A DNA stretch of 64,000 nucleotides. It comes from Mobilicoccus pelagius NBRC 104925 (GTDB lineage Bacteria; Actinomycetota; Actinomycetes; Actinomycetales; Dermatophilaceae). The stretch's first letter is position 1; every line of letters starts with the position of its first letter. The notes below the pieces were generated by a model that ran no database searches, was not told the DNA's origin, and saw only the letters and a program-made list of their open reading frames with translations. Location of the stretch: the NCBI RefSeq assembly GCF_000247995.1, contig NZ_BAFE01000056.1, positions 56,645 through 120,644 on the forward strand, given 5' to 3'. This document shows, in pieces, positions 1 through 9,070 of this stretch. Made by a program: the position numbers and the translations under genes.

Positions 1-138
1 GTGAGCCAGCACGAGAAGGACTGGTGGGACGCCGAGACGTTCTCCGCCCTCGCCCGCCTCCGCGGCATGGAGTGCCGCCACCGGTACGCCGAGGCGTTCC
101 GGTGCGAGAAGGCCGTCCTCGGCGCACCCCTGTTCTGA
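1..138 (+). CDS. PIG-L (LmbE-like) deacetylase, C-terminal fragment at window edge
   Basis: An open frame runs from base 1 to a TGA at 136-138 (45 codons). The GTG at base 1 may only be an internal valine, because the frame is open to the window edge. The tail reads ARLRGMECRHRYAEAFRCEK, which resembles the 'RG...YAEAF' end of PIG-L/LmbE N-acetylglucosaminyl deacetylases (known family pattern). Such enzymes deacetylate sugar intermediates, which fits the polysaccharide genes that follow. The zinc-binding N-terminal part lies outside the window, so the assignment rests on the tail alone. Confidence 0.55.
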   Translation: MSQHEKDWWDAETFSALARLRGMECRHRYAEAFRCEKAVLGAPLF

Positions 139-211
139 ACGCCTGCGCCGAGCACCCCGCCGCCCGCCGGGCGGGCGGACGACGCCCTGCACCCACACCC
201 CAGGAGATGTC

Positions 212-1327
212 ATGTCGCAGCCCGTCGAGCCGATCACCAGCTGCCGCATGTGCGGCGGCGGCCACCTCACCCGGGTCCTCGACCTCGGCGACCAACCGCC
301 CTGCGACCACTTTCCGCCCGCCGACGACCCGGGGCCCGACCCGACGTGGCCCCTCGCGCTCACGATCTGCCGGGACTGCACCCTCGTGCAGCTCGACCAC
401 GTCTCGCCGCCGGAGGAAATCGCCCGCGCCGTCGAGAGCGAGACCCTGAAGCGCCACGCCCGCGAGGTCACCGACCGCATTCTCGGCCGTGTGGACCTGC
501 CCGACCCCCCACGTGTGCGCGAGTTCTCCAGCCATCACGGCGGATCCTGGATCGACGCCTGGGTCGACCGCGGCGCCCGCAGCGTCGAGAACGACGCCGA
601 CGTCGTCATCGACAACCAGTCGATCATCCACTCGGAGACGGCCGACGCCGACCTTGCCGACCGTGTCGCCGCCCTCGGCGAGGACGGGGTGCTCGTCATC
701 GAGTTCCACCACGCCTTGCGGCAGCTCACCGGCGGACAGTTCGACACCGTCCGCCACGGGCATCCCCTCTACTTCTCGCTGCACGCCTGGTCCGCGGCGT
801 GCGAACGTCACGGTCTCACCGTCGTCGACGCCTGGCCCGAGGACGTGTTCGGCGGCTGCCTCGTCGTCGTCGCACGTCGAGGCGGCTCCCCCTCGGAGGC
901 CGTGCGACAGATCCTCGCCGACGAGGACGTCGCCGGGGTGACGACGCCGGAGGGCTACGCGCGCCTGCGTGACCTCACGGACGTCGTCCGCACCGACCTC
1001 GTCACCCACCTGCGGGAGGCGAAGGCGGCCGGGCGATCCGTCGCGGCCTACGGTGCCGGCTCGAAGTCGTGCACGCTGCTCGGTGCGGCGGGCATCGGCC
1101 CCGACCTCCTGCCGTACACGGCCGATCTCTCCCCCGCCAAGCAGGGACGTCGCATCCCAGGCGCCGCCGTGCCGATCGTCTCGCCGAAGGAGCTCGTCGA
1201 ACGCGCCCCCGACGAGGTCGTCGTCCTCACGTGGGACATCGCCGAGGAGGTCGTCGCACAACTGCGCGGCTCCGGTCTCGACACGACGTTCGTCATCCCC
1301 TTGCCGCGCGTCCACGTCCGTCACTGA
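212..1327 (+). CDS. Sugar C-methyltransferase-like protein with eroded SAM-binding core
   Basis: 371 residues. Residues 10-55 carry an N-terminal zinc-binding module (CRMC near 11-14, CRDC near 55-58) typical of deoxysugar C-methyltransferases (Methyltransf_13). Residues about 270-365 match the C-terminal Methyltransf_14 domain (VAAYGAGSKSCTLLG, then SPAKQGRRIPG). The central Rossmann part is short: where the family has 'EIGSNDG' this protein reads REFSSHHGG, and the usual 'HEH' motif reads RHGHPLYFSL. Family members normally act on NDP-sugars in polysaccharide or antibiotic pathways. With motif I lost, catalysis is doubtful; it may be a decayed or repurposed methyltransferase. The gene follows a deacetylase tail, consistent with a surface-polysaccharide cluster. 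Confidence 0.75.
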   Translation: MSQPVEPITSCRMCGGGHLTRVLDLGDQPPCDHFPPADDPGPDPTWPLALTICRDCTLVQLDHVSPPEEIARAVESETLKRHAREVTDRILGRVDLPDPPRVREFSSHHGGSWIDAWVDRGARSVENDADVVIDNQSIIHSETADADLADRVAALGEDGVLVIEFHHALRQLTGGQFDTVRHGHPLYFSLHAWSAACERHGLTVVDAWPEDVFGGCLVVVARRGGSPSEAVRQILADEDVAGVTTPEGYARLRDLTDVVRTDLVTHLREAKAAGRSVAAYGAGSKSCTLLGAAGIGPDLLPYTADLSPAKQGRRIPGAAVPIVSPKELVERAPDEVVVLTWDIAEEVVAQLRGSGLDTTFVIPLPRVHVRH

Positions 1328-1461
1328 GCCATCGGCGCCCCGCCACGCACGGTCTGCGGGTGTGCGGACGGCACATGTCCGATCGACCCGCACGCGTCGG
1401 GTCGAACCGCGTCGGACCGGTCGGCCCCCGGTCGAGTCGGAGCCGAGGACGCCCCGTAGCC

Positions 1462-2190
1462 TCAGACGTCGACGGAACCCCACGGACCGAGGACACGCCA
1501 CGTGACCGGCCGACGCTCCTGCCACCGCTCCGGAGTGAGACCGAACAGGTCGTAGTCGACGAGTTCCCCGTGCAACTCACGCCACTGCGGGATCCGCGCG
1601 TCGAGACAGAACCCGCCGATGTCGAGGAACGCTCGCGGCAGCGGGTTCGCCGCCGCGACCGGCGCATCCACCCGCCCCAGGTCGAGAACCTCGAACATGC
1701 GGTCCAGCATCTGCCCCAGGCAGCCCCCGGCCCCACGGGTGACCCCTGGCGGCTGATCGGGCGCCAACCACAACCCGATCTCACAAGTGCGGCCCCCGTG
1801 ACGCACATGCCACACTTGAACCTCGCCCACGACAGACTCATCCGGCCCCACGAAGACCATGCAGATCCCGACGCTCGCGCGGCGTCGGCGCTCCCACTCC
1901 ACGAAGTGCGACATGAACGCGATGCGGTCGGTGGTACGCACCATCTCGCCCTCGTTCAATGACCACCACGGGCTCATCCGCTGGTAGTTGGCCCGCATGG
2001 CCGCCCCCCACGAGTCGGCATGGCGGCGTTCCAGGGGCCGCATGCGCACCCCGTGCGCCTCGGCCCGCCCCAACCCCCGCGTGAGCCACGGGTCGGACCT
2101 GGCGGTGAGCACGCGACGCGCTGACCTCGCCCGAAGGATCACCGACGGGGGCAGCGCTGTTCGGACGGCGGCACGGCGTCCTCCCAGCAT
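1462..2190 (-). CDS. GNAT-family N-acetyltransferase, RimJ/RimL-like
   Basis: 242 residues from ATG at 2190. The fold order matches RimJ/RimL GNATs: VRMRPLERRHADSW at the start of the domain, a central VGEVQVWHV strand, an acetyl-CoA loop region near TRGAGGCLGQ, and an end resembling 'ENAASR.VLEKLGF...' (NPLPRAFLDIGGFCLDAR). It looks like a divergent paralogue of the RimJ gene at 42469-43110. The first roughly 45 residues are Arg/Ala-rich and outside the domain, so a start further inside is possible. The substrate is unknown. It is convergent with the methyltransferase-like gene. Confidence 0.7.
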   Translation of the reverse strand: MLGGRRAAVRTALPPSVILRARSARRVLTARSDPWLTRGLGRAEAHGVRMRPLERRHADSWGAAMRANYQRMSPWWSLNEGEMVRTTDRIAFMSHFVEWERRRRASVGICMVFVGPDESVVGEVQVWHVRHGGRTCEIGLWLAPDQPPGVTRGAGGCLGQMLDRMFEVLDLGRVDAPVAAANPLPRAFLDIGGFCLDARIPQWRELHGELVDYDLFGLTPERWQERRPVTWRVLGPWGSVDV

Positions 2191-2291
2191 GTGTTCACTC
2201 CCGTCCAGGACGACACCACCTCAGCGCAGGCGGCGGCCACATCGTCACCCCCGGTCGTGCCACCGGGCAAGTCCAACGCCGCAGAGCGCGT

Positions 2292-3614
2292 TCAGGCGCG
2301 ACGCCGGAAGACGGGTTTGACCGAGGGCCCCCCGAGGTCCGGTCCCGCGTCGCTGCGGTCGAGGGCGGCGGCGTAGACGGGTGCAGCCGCACGGACGGCG
2401 TCGACGGTCCGCGCGATGTCCTCCTCGGTGAGCGCGGCGCTCACGACGAACGACGGGCCGACGACGCCGTGGAGGATGAGCTGCCGCATGAACAACGTGC
2501 GGAACGGCTGCGAGGGAAGGTGATCGCCGTCGAGGGTGGCGAAGACGAGGTTGCAGTCGCGGCCGAGGATCTTGAGGTGCTCCTCGAGACCGGCCTCCGC
2601 GATGACGGGCGTGAGGGCCTCACGGAGCATTCGGCCGTTCGCCGAGAGCCGCTCGGAGACGCCCTCCGCGCGGTGCGCCTCGATCGTCGCCATGAGGGCG
2701 GCGAGCCCGGCGGACTCGGCGCCGTGCGTCGTCGACAGGAGGAACACCCGGTCGGCGTCCGCGTCGAGGCCGCCGAGCTCCATGACGTCGCGGCGCCCGG
2801 CGAGCGCGGAGACGGCGAACCCGTTGCCGATGCCCTTCCCGAACGTGCACAGATCGGGGACCGCTCCCGCGAGGGCGTGTGCCCCCTCCAACGCCCACCG
2901 GAAACCGGTGATCATCTCGTCACAGACGACGAGAGCGCCGTGCTCGTGGGCGACATCGACGAGATCGCGCAGGTAGCCGGGCGGGGGAACGAGCGCTCCC
3001 GACTCCGCCTCGAGGACGAGGCACGCGATGCGGTCGGGGTGTGCCTCGAAGAGGGCACGGACGGCATCGAGATCGCCGTACGGGAACCCCAGCGTCATCT
3101 CGCGGATCTCGTGCGGGATGCCCGCATCCATCGGAGTGGTGCCGATGAACCAGTCGTCGGTGGAGAAGAAGGGCTGATCGGTGCAGATCGCGACGACGTC
3201 GCGTCCCGTGAACGCGCGGGCGAGCTTGACCGCCGCCGTCGTCACGTCGGAACCGTTCTTGGCGAATTTCACCATCTCCATGGTCGGTACTGCGTCGAGG
3301 AACGCCTCCGCCGCCTGCAGCTCGAGCATCGCCGGGCGGACGAAGTTCGTCCCGTCCTGGATCGCCCGACACACCGCCTCGGTGACGACGGGGTGGGCGT
3401 GCCCGAGGATGACGGACCGCAGACCCGAGCCGTACTCGACGTACTCGTTGCCGTCGACGTCCCACACCCGGGCGCCCTTGCCTCGCGCCATGATCGGCGC
3501 ACAGTCGAGCGGGTACTGGTCGGGCCCCTTGGCGTACGTGTGCGCTCCACCGGGCACGAGGAGGCGCAACCGTGCCGCAGCCTCGACCGATCGTGCGTGT
3601 CGTCCCTCGCCCAT
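2292..3614 (-). CDS. Class III PLP aminotransferase, glutamate-1-semialdehyde aminomutase-like
   Basis: 440 residues. The N-terminal VPGGAHTYAKG, ARVWDVDGNEYVEY, a GSDVTTAAVKLARAFTGRD segment and the PLP-lysine loop TFGKGIGNGF are typical of GSA-aminomutase-like class III aminotransferases; VVCDEMITGFR supplies the PLP-contacting Asp. The location beside a C-methyltransferase-like gene and sugar transferases argues for a surface-polysaccharide modification rather than the heme-pathway HemL role, but the substrate cannot be read from sequence. The ATG at 3614 is about 120 bp from the start of the next minus-strand unit. Confidence 0.85.
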   Translation of the reverse strand: MGEGRHARSVEAAARLRLLVPGGAHTYAKGPDQYPLDCAPIMARGKGARVWDVDGNEYVEYGSGLRSVILGHAHPVVTEAVCRAIQDGTNFVRPAMLELQAAEAFLDAVPTMEMVKFAKNGSDVTTAAVKLARAFTGRDVVAICTDQPFFSTDDWFIGTTPMDAGIPHEIREMTLGFPYGDLDAVRALFEAHPDRIACLVLEAESGALVPPPGYLRDLVDVAHEHGALVVCDEMITGFRWALEGAHALAGAVPDLCTFGKGIGNGFAVSALAGRRDVMELGGLDADADRVFLLSTTHGAESAGLAALMATIEAHRAEGVSERLSANGRMLREALTPVIAEAGLEEHLKILGRDCNLVFATLDGDHLPSQPFRTLFMRQLILHGVVGPSFVVSAALTEEDIARTVDAVRAAAPVYAAALDRSDAGPDLGGPSVKPVFRRRA

Positions 3615-3734
3615 CGTGCTCCCCCTCGCCCTTCCGTCCGTGCTCCCTGCACCGCACGGGCGTCCCCCGCATTCAACCAGCCCGGTCCGCGATGTGACGT
3701 CGAGGGGCCGACGAGGCGCAGACGTCGAGCCTGC

Positions 3735-5264
3735 TCAGTACGCCCCGGACCCCCGGACGACGGCCTGGAAGGTGCGGAGGAGGATGCGGAGGTCGCCTAT
3801 GGGGGACCAGTTGTCGACGTAGCGGAGGTCGAGGCGGAGGGACTCCTCCCAGCTGAGGTCGCTGCGGCCGCTGACCTGCCAGAGGCCGGTCATGCCGGGG
3901 CGGACATGGAGGCGGCGAAGGGCGTCGGGCTCGTACTGCTCGACCTCGGCGGGGAGCGGCGGACGGGGGCCGACGAGAGACATGTCGCCGTTGATGACGT
4001 TGAACAGCTGGGGCAGTTCGTCGATGGAGTACCGCCGTAGGATCGCGCCGACCTTCGTCACGCGCGGGTCGTTCTGCATCTTGAAGAGGACGCCGTTGCC
4101 GTCGTTGCGGGCCTGGAGTGCCGCGAGGTGTGCCTCCGCGTCGACGACCATCGTGCGGAACTTGAAGATCTCGAAGACCTCGCCGCGGATGCCGACGCGC
4201 TTCTGCATGAAGAACACGGGGCCGTTGTCCGTGAGCTTGATGGCGAGCGCCGTGACGAGCAGCAGCGGGGAGAGGGCGAGGACGAGGAGCGCGGCGAGGG
4301 TGCGGTCCATCACCTGCTTGAGGACGACGCTGCGAGGTCCCGCCGCGGGCCGCTCGATGTGCAGCAGCGACAGGTTGGACGACGGACGGATCGACAGGCG
4401 CGGCCCGGCGACGTCGAGGAGGCCGGGGCTGACGATGAGGTCGATACCCCGTTCCTCGAGCGCCCACGCGAGTCGGCGGAGGGCCTTGCCGGCGAGGTCG
4501 GGGTGGGAGGCGACGGCGACGATCTCGGCGCCCATGCGGTCGGCGACGGCGACGGCGTCACGCGGACGCCCCGCGACGGAGACGCCCTCGATCGCCGGGG
4601 CCGTGTTCCAGTCGCCGTCGAGGCTGGACGCGCACACGGCGACGGGCAGCAGCCCCTGGGTCGGTTCGGCCTTGATGCTCCGCACGAGGGAGGCGACCGC
4701 GTCGGCACGACCGACGACGACGGTGCGCTGCATGAGGTCGCCCTGCAGGCGGCGCGCGGTGAGCCACCGCCGCATGACGAACCGGACGAGCAGGCCACCG
4801 ACGAGGAGGACCGGCAGGAGGATGAGGACGTAGAGGCGCGCGAGGAGCACGTTGAGCGCGAACGCCGCCACGGCGAGCACGGCGAGCACGCCGATGACGG
4901 CCCGCGTCACCGCGCGGTACTCCTCGACCGTCACGCCGAGGTAGCGACGTTCGTACGCGTTGGACAGTCCGAGGGCGAGCAGCCACATCGGCGGGATGAG
5001 GAAGCTGACGACCAGGTACTGCCACCGCACCTCCTGCCCGAACCGGAGTATGGAGGCGAGGACGGCGGCGATGACACCGACGACGACGTCGCACGCGACG
5101 AGCCGGACGAGGTATGCGCGCACCCACGCCGGCGTGGACGGCGTGCGCACGGCCGTCGATCCCAGCGTCGGGGCGAACGGCAGATCGCTCGGGGGTACCG
5201 ACACGCGGTCGGGGCGCTTTCCGTGGCGGACTCGCTGTGGGCGCACACGCGGCTCGGACGTCAC
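3735..5264 (-). CDS. Polyprenyl-phosphate glycosyl-1-phosphate transferase (exopolysaccharide initiation), copy 1
   Basis: 509 residues from a GTG at 5264 preceded by AAGG nine bases upstream; the same frame stays open much further upstream through pth, but that part is a shadow. The N-terminus has 4-5 hydrophobic segments (about residues 35-155), then a nucleotide-sugar-binding-like middle, then a C-terminal bacterial sugar transferase domain: KQVMDRTLAALLVL, GPVFFMQKRVGIRG, FKFRTMVVDAE, ELPQLFNVINGDMSLVGPRP. Such enzymes move a sugar-1-phosphate from an NDP-sugar onto undecaprenyl phosphate at the membrane, the first step in capsule/EPS synthesis. A close paralogue lies at 6191-7744 with pth between the two. 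Confidence 0.92.
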   Translation of the reverse strand: MTSEPRVRPQRVRHGKRPDRVSVPPSDLPFAPTLGSTAVRTPSTPAWVRAYLVRLVACDVVVGVIAAVLASILRFGQEVRWQYLVVSFLIPPMWLLALGLSNAYERRYLGVTVEEYRAVTRAVIGVLAVLAVAAFALNVLLARLYVLILLPVLLVGGLLVRFVMRRWLTARRLQGDLMQRTVVVGRADAVASLVRSIKAEPTQGLLPVAVCASSLDGDWNTAPAIEGVSVAGRPRDAVAVADRMGAEIVAVASHPDLAGKALRRLAWALEERGIDLIVSPGLLDVAGPRLSIRPSSNLSLLHIERPAAGPRSVVLKQVMDRTLAALLVLALSPLLLVTALAIKLTDNGPVFFMQKRVGIRGEVFEIFKFRTMVVDAEAHLAALQARNDGNGVLFKMQNDPRVTKVGAILRRYSIDELPQLFNVINGDMSLVGPRPPLPAEVEQYEPDALRRLHVRPGMTGLWQVSGRSDLSWEESLRLDLRYVDNWSPIGDLRILLRTFQAVVRGSGAY

Positions 5265-5503
5265 CTGAGGATCCCTTCGACAGACTGGGGGCGGGCTTCC
5301 CGTGGACGTGGCGCGGGCGTCGATCACGTCCGCGCCGCGGTGCCCGGAGACGAGACGAAGGCCCCCCACAGCCACCCCGTCGTGGGCGCCAAAGACCCCG
5401 GCGCCCGCACCCGCGTATGTCGAATTGTTACAGACCCCAACGGAATCGGCCAACCGTGCAGGTCGCTTCGGACCAAACGGGCACGCCGTGGAGGGGCCGG
5501 AAA

Positions 5504-6091
5504 TCAGGAGTGGAATCGCTGCTGTGCGGCCGTCAGACCCTCGATGACGACGGCCTCCGCGGCATCCGCGGCGGTGTCGAGGAGGAGCGGCAGGACCTTG
5601 CGCTCCGTGGCGGAGAAGTTGCGCAAGACGTGATCGGCCGGGTCCATGCGGCCCGGCGGGCGGCCGATGCCGACGCGGACCCTCGTGTACTCCTTCGTGC
5701 CGATGCTCTTCGTGATCGACCGTAGGCCGTTGTGGCCGCCCTCCCCGCCACCGCGCTTGAGGCGCACCTCGTCGAAGGGGATGTCCAACTCGTCGTGGAT
5801 GACGACGAGTCGCTCCGGCGGCACGGAGAAGTACTGCGCGAGCGCACTCACCGGCCCGCCCGACTCGTTCATGTACGACAGCGGCACCGCGGCGACCACC
5901 TTGGGCCCAGGAGCACCGCCCGGCATCACGCCGAGGCGGAACTCGGCCACCTGGGCCCGTGTCTTGTGCCGGGAGAGCGACGTCCCGCCCCGACGCACGA
6001 GTTCGTCGACGACCATCGCCCCCACGTTGTGGCGGTTGCCCGCGTACGACGGTCCCGGGTTGCCCAGCCCGACCAGCAGCCACGTGTCCAT
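5504..6091 (-). CDS. pth: Peptidyl-tRNA hydrolase
   Basis: 195 residues, the normal length. It begins with [20 protein letters not shown], which contains the conserved Asn and catalytic His, followed by [14 protein letters not shown] and [13 protein letters not shown]. Pth cleaves peptidyl-tRNAs released by stalled ribosomes. In actinobacteria pth normally lies next to rplY; here an extra sugar transferase gene separates them and another follows. It is encoded on the same strand as both transferases, with gaps of about 100 and 240 bp. Confidence 0.97.
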   Translation of the reverse strand: MDTWLLVGLGNPGPSYAGNRHNVGAMVVDELVRRGGTSLSRHKTRAQVAEFRLGVMPGGAPGPKVVAAVPLSYMNESGGPVSALAQYFSVPPERLVVIHDELDIPFDEVRLKRGGGEGGHNGLRSITKSIGTKEYTRVRVGIGRPPGRMDPADHVLRNFSATERKVLPLLLDTAADAAEAVVIEGLTAAQQRFHS

Positions 6092-6190
6092 GCGGGAAGC
6101 CTACGATCCGCCGCCGTCCGCCCCCGAATCCCGTCGCGACGCGGGCACATGCTCACGCGCGACACCGGAGCCGAGGGGGTGCGCGGCCCT

Positions 6191-7744
6191 TCAGTAGGCG
6201 CCGCGGTGGCCGAGGACGGCGCGGACCGTGCGGAGGAGGATCTGCAGGTCGGTGACCAGGGACCAGTTGTCGACGTAGCGCAGGTCGAGGCGTAGCGAGT
6301 CCTCCCAGCTGAGATCGCTGCGGCCGCTGACCTGCCACAGGCCCGTCATACCGGGGCGCACGTGGAGTCGCCGGATCGCGTCGGACTCGTACTCGAGCAC
6401 CTCGCGCGGGAGCGGCGGCCGCGGGCCGACGAGGGACATCTCACCGCGGACGACGTTGACGAGCTGGGGAAGCTCGTCGATCGAGTACCGGCGCAGGACC
6501 ATGCCGACACGCGTGATGCGTGGGTCCTCCCGCATCTTGAAAAGGACCCCGTCGCCGTCGCTCTCCGCCTGTAGGGCGGCGATCATCGCGTCGGCCCCCA
6601 CCCGCATCGAGCGGAACTTCACCATGCCGAACAGCTCGCCGCGCACCCCGACGCGCTCCTGCCGGTAGAACACCGGGCCCCGGTCGTCGAGCTTGACGAG
6701 CAGGGCGACGACGAGGAAGACCGGGGAGAACACCAAGAGGAGGAGAGCGGCGACCACACGGTCGACGATCGCCTTGGCGAGGACGCTCCGCCCGAGTGCC
6801 GCGGGCCGTTCGACGTGGAGGAGGGAGAGGTCGGTCGACGGACGGATCGACATGCGCGGGCCGGCGACGTCGAGCAGCCCGGGGCTCACGACGAGGTCGA
6901 CCCCGCGCTCCTCGAGCGCCCACGTGAGCCGGCGGAGCGCGGCCCCGGCGAGGTCGGGGTGCGAAGCGACGGCGACGGTGTCGATGCCGACGAGGTCGAC
7001 CGCGCTCACCGCCTCGCGGGGCGTTCCGACGACGGGCACCCCGGCGAGGATCGCCTCGGGCTCGAGGGGGCGTCCGTCGAGGTCCACGGCACACGCAGCC
7101 ACGGGGCGAAGACCGAGCGACGAGTCCGCGGCCATGCTCGCCGCGAGGGCCGCGACGGAGTCGGCACGCCCCACGAGGAGCGTGCGCTGCACAGAGGAGC
7201 CGCGGGCCCGGCATCGGGCGAGGGCGGTCCGCATCACCTTGCGCACGACGAACCCACCCGTGGCGAGGACGACGAGCGCGATGAGGACGTACGCCCGCGA
7301 GAGGCGCAGCTCACCCGTGAAGGAGACGATCGACAGACCGGCGAAGAGGTAGAGGACCCCGCGCCACACCGCCCGGTACTCCTCCGGCCCGGACTGGCCG
7401 ACGAAACGGCCCTCGTAGCCGTCGCCGAGGGAGACCGCGAGAACCCACGCGAACGGGAGCACGAGCGAGAGCAGCTCCATGGGGACGGGCGGGTCGAAGA
7501 GGAACCGCGCACCGGCGGCGAGCGCCGACGCGAGGACCCCGAGGAGGAAGTCGGCGAGGAGGAGACGGCGGACGTACTGCGCCACCCACGAGTCACGGCG
7601 ACGGCGTTCGGCGACAGGCGCGAGCGACGGCGCGAAAGGATCCGTCGGCGGCGGGAGGGTGAGTCGCTGGACCTGCCTCGGCCGACGGGCGCGCAGGCGG
7701 GACGACGACGGCGCATGGTCTGCACGCCGTGGAGTGAGAGTCAT
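6191..7744 (-). CDS. Polyprenyl-phosphate glycosyl-1-phosphate transferase, copy 2
   Basis: 517 residues. Same architecture as the copy at 3735-5264: hydrophobic segments at about residues 60-180, a middle domain with a conserved SHPDLAG..LRRLTWALEERG stretch shared with copy 1, then GPVFYRQERVGVRG, VKFRSMRVGAD and ELPQLVNVVRGEMSLVGPRP. It should transfer a sugar-1-phosphate to undecaprenyl phosphate. The two copies are clearly homologous over their whole length but diverged, so this is an old duplication rather than a recent repeat. The ATG at 7744 has only a weak upstream AGGG. Confidence 0.92.
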   Translation of the reverse strand: MTLTPRRADHAPSSSRLRARRPRQVQRLTLPPPTDPFAPSLAPVAERRRRDSWVAQYVRRLLLADFLLGVLASALAAGARFLFDPPVPMELLSLVLPFAWVLAVSLGDGYEGRFVGQSGPEEYRAVWRGVLYLFAGLSIVSFTGELRLSRAYVLIALVVLATGGFVVRKVMRTALARCRARGSSVQRTLLVGRADSVAALAASMAADSSLGLRPVAACAVDLDGRPLEPEAILAGVPVVGTPREAVSAVDLVGIDTVAVASHPDLAGAALRRLTWALEERGVDLVVSPGLLDVAGPRMSIRPSTDLSLLHVERPAALGRSVLAKAIVDRVVAALLLLVFSPVFLVVALLVKLDDRGPVFYRQERVGVRGELFGMVKFRSMRVGADAMIAALQAESDGDGVLFKMREDPRITRVGMVLRRYSIDELPQLVNVVRGEMSLVGPRPPLPREVLEYESDAIRRLHVRPGMTGLWQVSGRSDLSWEDSLRLDLRYVDNWSLVTDLQILLRTVRAVLGHRGAY

Positions 7745-7955
7745 GAAAGTGGTGCCCTACTCGACGAAGAACGGCTCCCCCGGAGCGCGATGGCTCTGCC
7801 GATCACGCCTACAGTACCGGCGTCCAGGACGACCGTCCATCTCGTCCGTACGGGTCGACCTCGGGGACGCCCGTGGCGACGAACCGGCCTGTGCGCCCGC
7901 GGTGTCCGCCCCCGTCAACGCGCCACCTCCCTCCGGAAGGGCCCCACGCGCACGC

Positions 7956-7992
7956 GAGCGGGCCCGCTCCCCGAAAGGGAACGGGCCCGCTC
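7956..7992 (-). terminator. Rho-independent-type hairpin downstream of rplY
   Basis: GAGCGGGCCCG at 7956-7966 pairs perfectly with CGGGCCCGCTC at 7982-7992, and the stem can continue inward through CTCCC/GGGAA around a GAAA loop. It sits about 40 bp beyond the rplY stop codon. There is no T-run, as is common in very GC-rich actinobacteria. Confidence 0.7.
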
Positions 7993-8033
7993 GTCGCAGA
8001 CGTCTGCGGCGCGGTGGGGATCATCCCACGGCG

Positions 8034-8711
8034 TCACTCGCTGTCGGAGGACTCCTCTGAGGCACCCTCGGATCCGCCCTCGGCGGCGCCCCCGGACTCC
8101 TCGTCGGACTCGTCCTTCTCGATGCCGGCCTCGGCCTCGGCGGCCTCGAGCTCGGCCTCGAGCGCCTGCTCGGAAAGGGCCTGCGTGACGTTGACGACGA
8201 GCAGCTCCGGGTCGCTGGCGAGGGTGGAACCCTCGGGCATTTCGACCTGCGCGGCGAGGATCTGCGTGCCGGCCTCGGCACCCTCGACGGAGACCTCGAG
8301 GACCTCGGGGATGTTCGTGGCGACGGCCTCGATCTCGAGGGTGTTGTTCTCGGTCGTGACGACGGTCTCGGGGGCGGCCTCACCGGTGACGGTGACGGCG
8401 ACCTCGACGGTGACCTTCTCGCCACGCTTGACGACGACGAGGTCGACGTGCTCGATGATCGGCTTGATCGGGTCGCGCTGGACGTCCTTGACGAGCGCGA
8501 GCTGCTTGCTGCCCTCGATGTCGAGCTCCAGGAGCGCGTTGTCCACCTTGGTGGCGAGCATCGTCTCGTGGCCCGGGAGGGTGAGGTGCACCGGGTCGGT
8601 GCCGGAGCCGTAGAGCACGGCGGGGATCTTGTCGTCGCGGCGGATGCGGCGGGCGGCGCCCTTGCCGAACTCGGTGCGGAGCGAAGCGGGAATCTGCGGC
8701 TGGTCGGCCAC
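8034..8711 (-). CDS. rplY: 50S ribosomal protein L25/general stress protein Ctc
   Basis: 225 residues starting at a GTG (8711) with GAGGAG six bases upstream. The N-terminal L25 domain (LRTEFGKGAARRIRR, IPAVLYGSG) is followed by the long TL5/Ctc-type beta domain and a Glu/Ser/Asp-rich tail of about 35 residues. It binds 5S rRNA in the large subunit. It lies in the conserved pth-rplY-prs-glmU order, here with a sugar transferase gene inserted after pth. Confidence 0.95.
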   Translation of the reverse strand: MADQPQIPASLRTEFGKGAARRIRRDDKIPAVLYGSGTDPVHLTLPGHETMLATKVDNALLELDIEGSKQLALVKDVQRDPIKPIIEHVDLVVVKRGEKVTVEVAVTVTGEAAPETVVTTENNTLEIEAVATNIPEVLEVSVEGAEAGTQILAAQVEMPEGSTLASDPELLVVNVTQALSEQALEAELEAAEAEAGIEKDESDEESGGAAEGGSEGASEESSDSE

Positions 8712-9070
8712 GTCGGTCTCCTCGAAGTCGTGGATCGCGCCTGCGCGCGATGCAGTTGAGTCGGACGGCGGCCTCGACGCGGGTCACGGCACGACGGGGA
8801 CGGCACACGCGATTCGCGGAGCGCCGCCGCGTCGATCACGGCGCGTGTCCGATGCAGCGTCCGCATCGCTCACGCGATGCAGGATCCCGATCGTGGCACG
8901 GCCCTCGCCGAGGCAACCCCGCCATGCTACCGACGAGCCCCCGGCTCGGCGAAATCCCGGCACGGAACCTGCCGAGCGCCGAGACCGTGCCCGGCATGGA
9001 CTGGCCTCCGGAACGCCGACGCCGCCCCTCCCCGGCGGAGAGAGGCGGCGTCGTACCGCGCGGCGGTGGC
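8712..9070. other. Intergenic region between rplY and prs
   Basis: 359 bp without a convincing gene. It contains the terminator hairpin at 9017-9053 near prs, the rplY ribosome-binding site next to 8711, and presumably the rplY promoter. No RNA gene was recognised. Confidence 0.6.
9017..9053 (-). terminator. Hairpin downstream of prs
   Basis: CGACGCCGCC at 9017-9026 pairs with GGCGGCGTCG at 9044-9053; the stem extends inward through CCTC/GAGG with one mismatch. It lies 18 bp after the prs stop. No T-run follows. Confidence 0.6.

Noticed and set aside
5265..6083. Upstream in-frame extension of the sugar transferase through pth
   Set aside because: The extension lies over pth in another frame and is Arg/Pro-rich; a GTG with a good RBS at 5264 is the better start.
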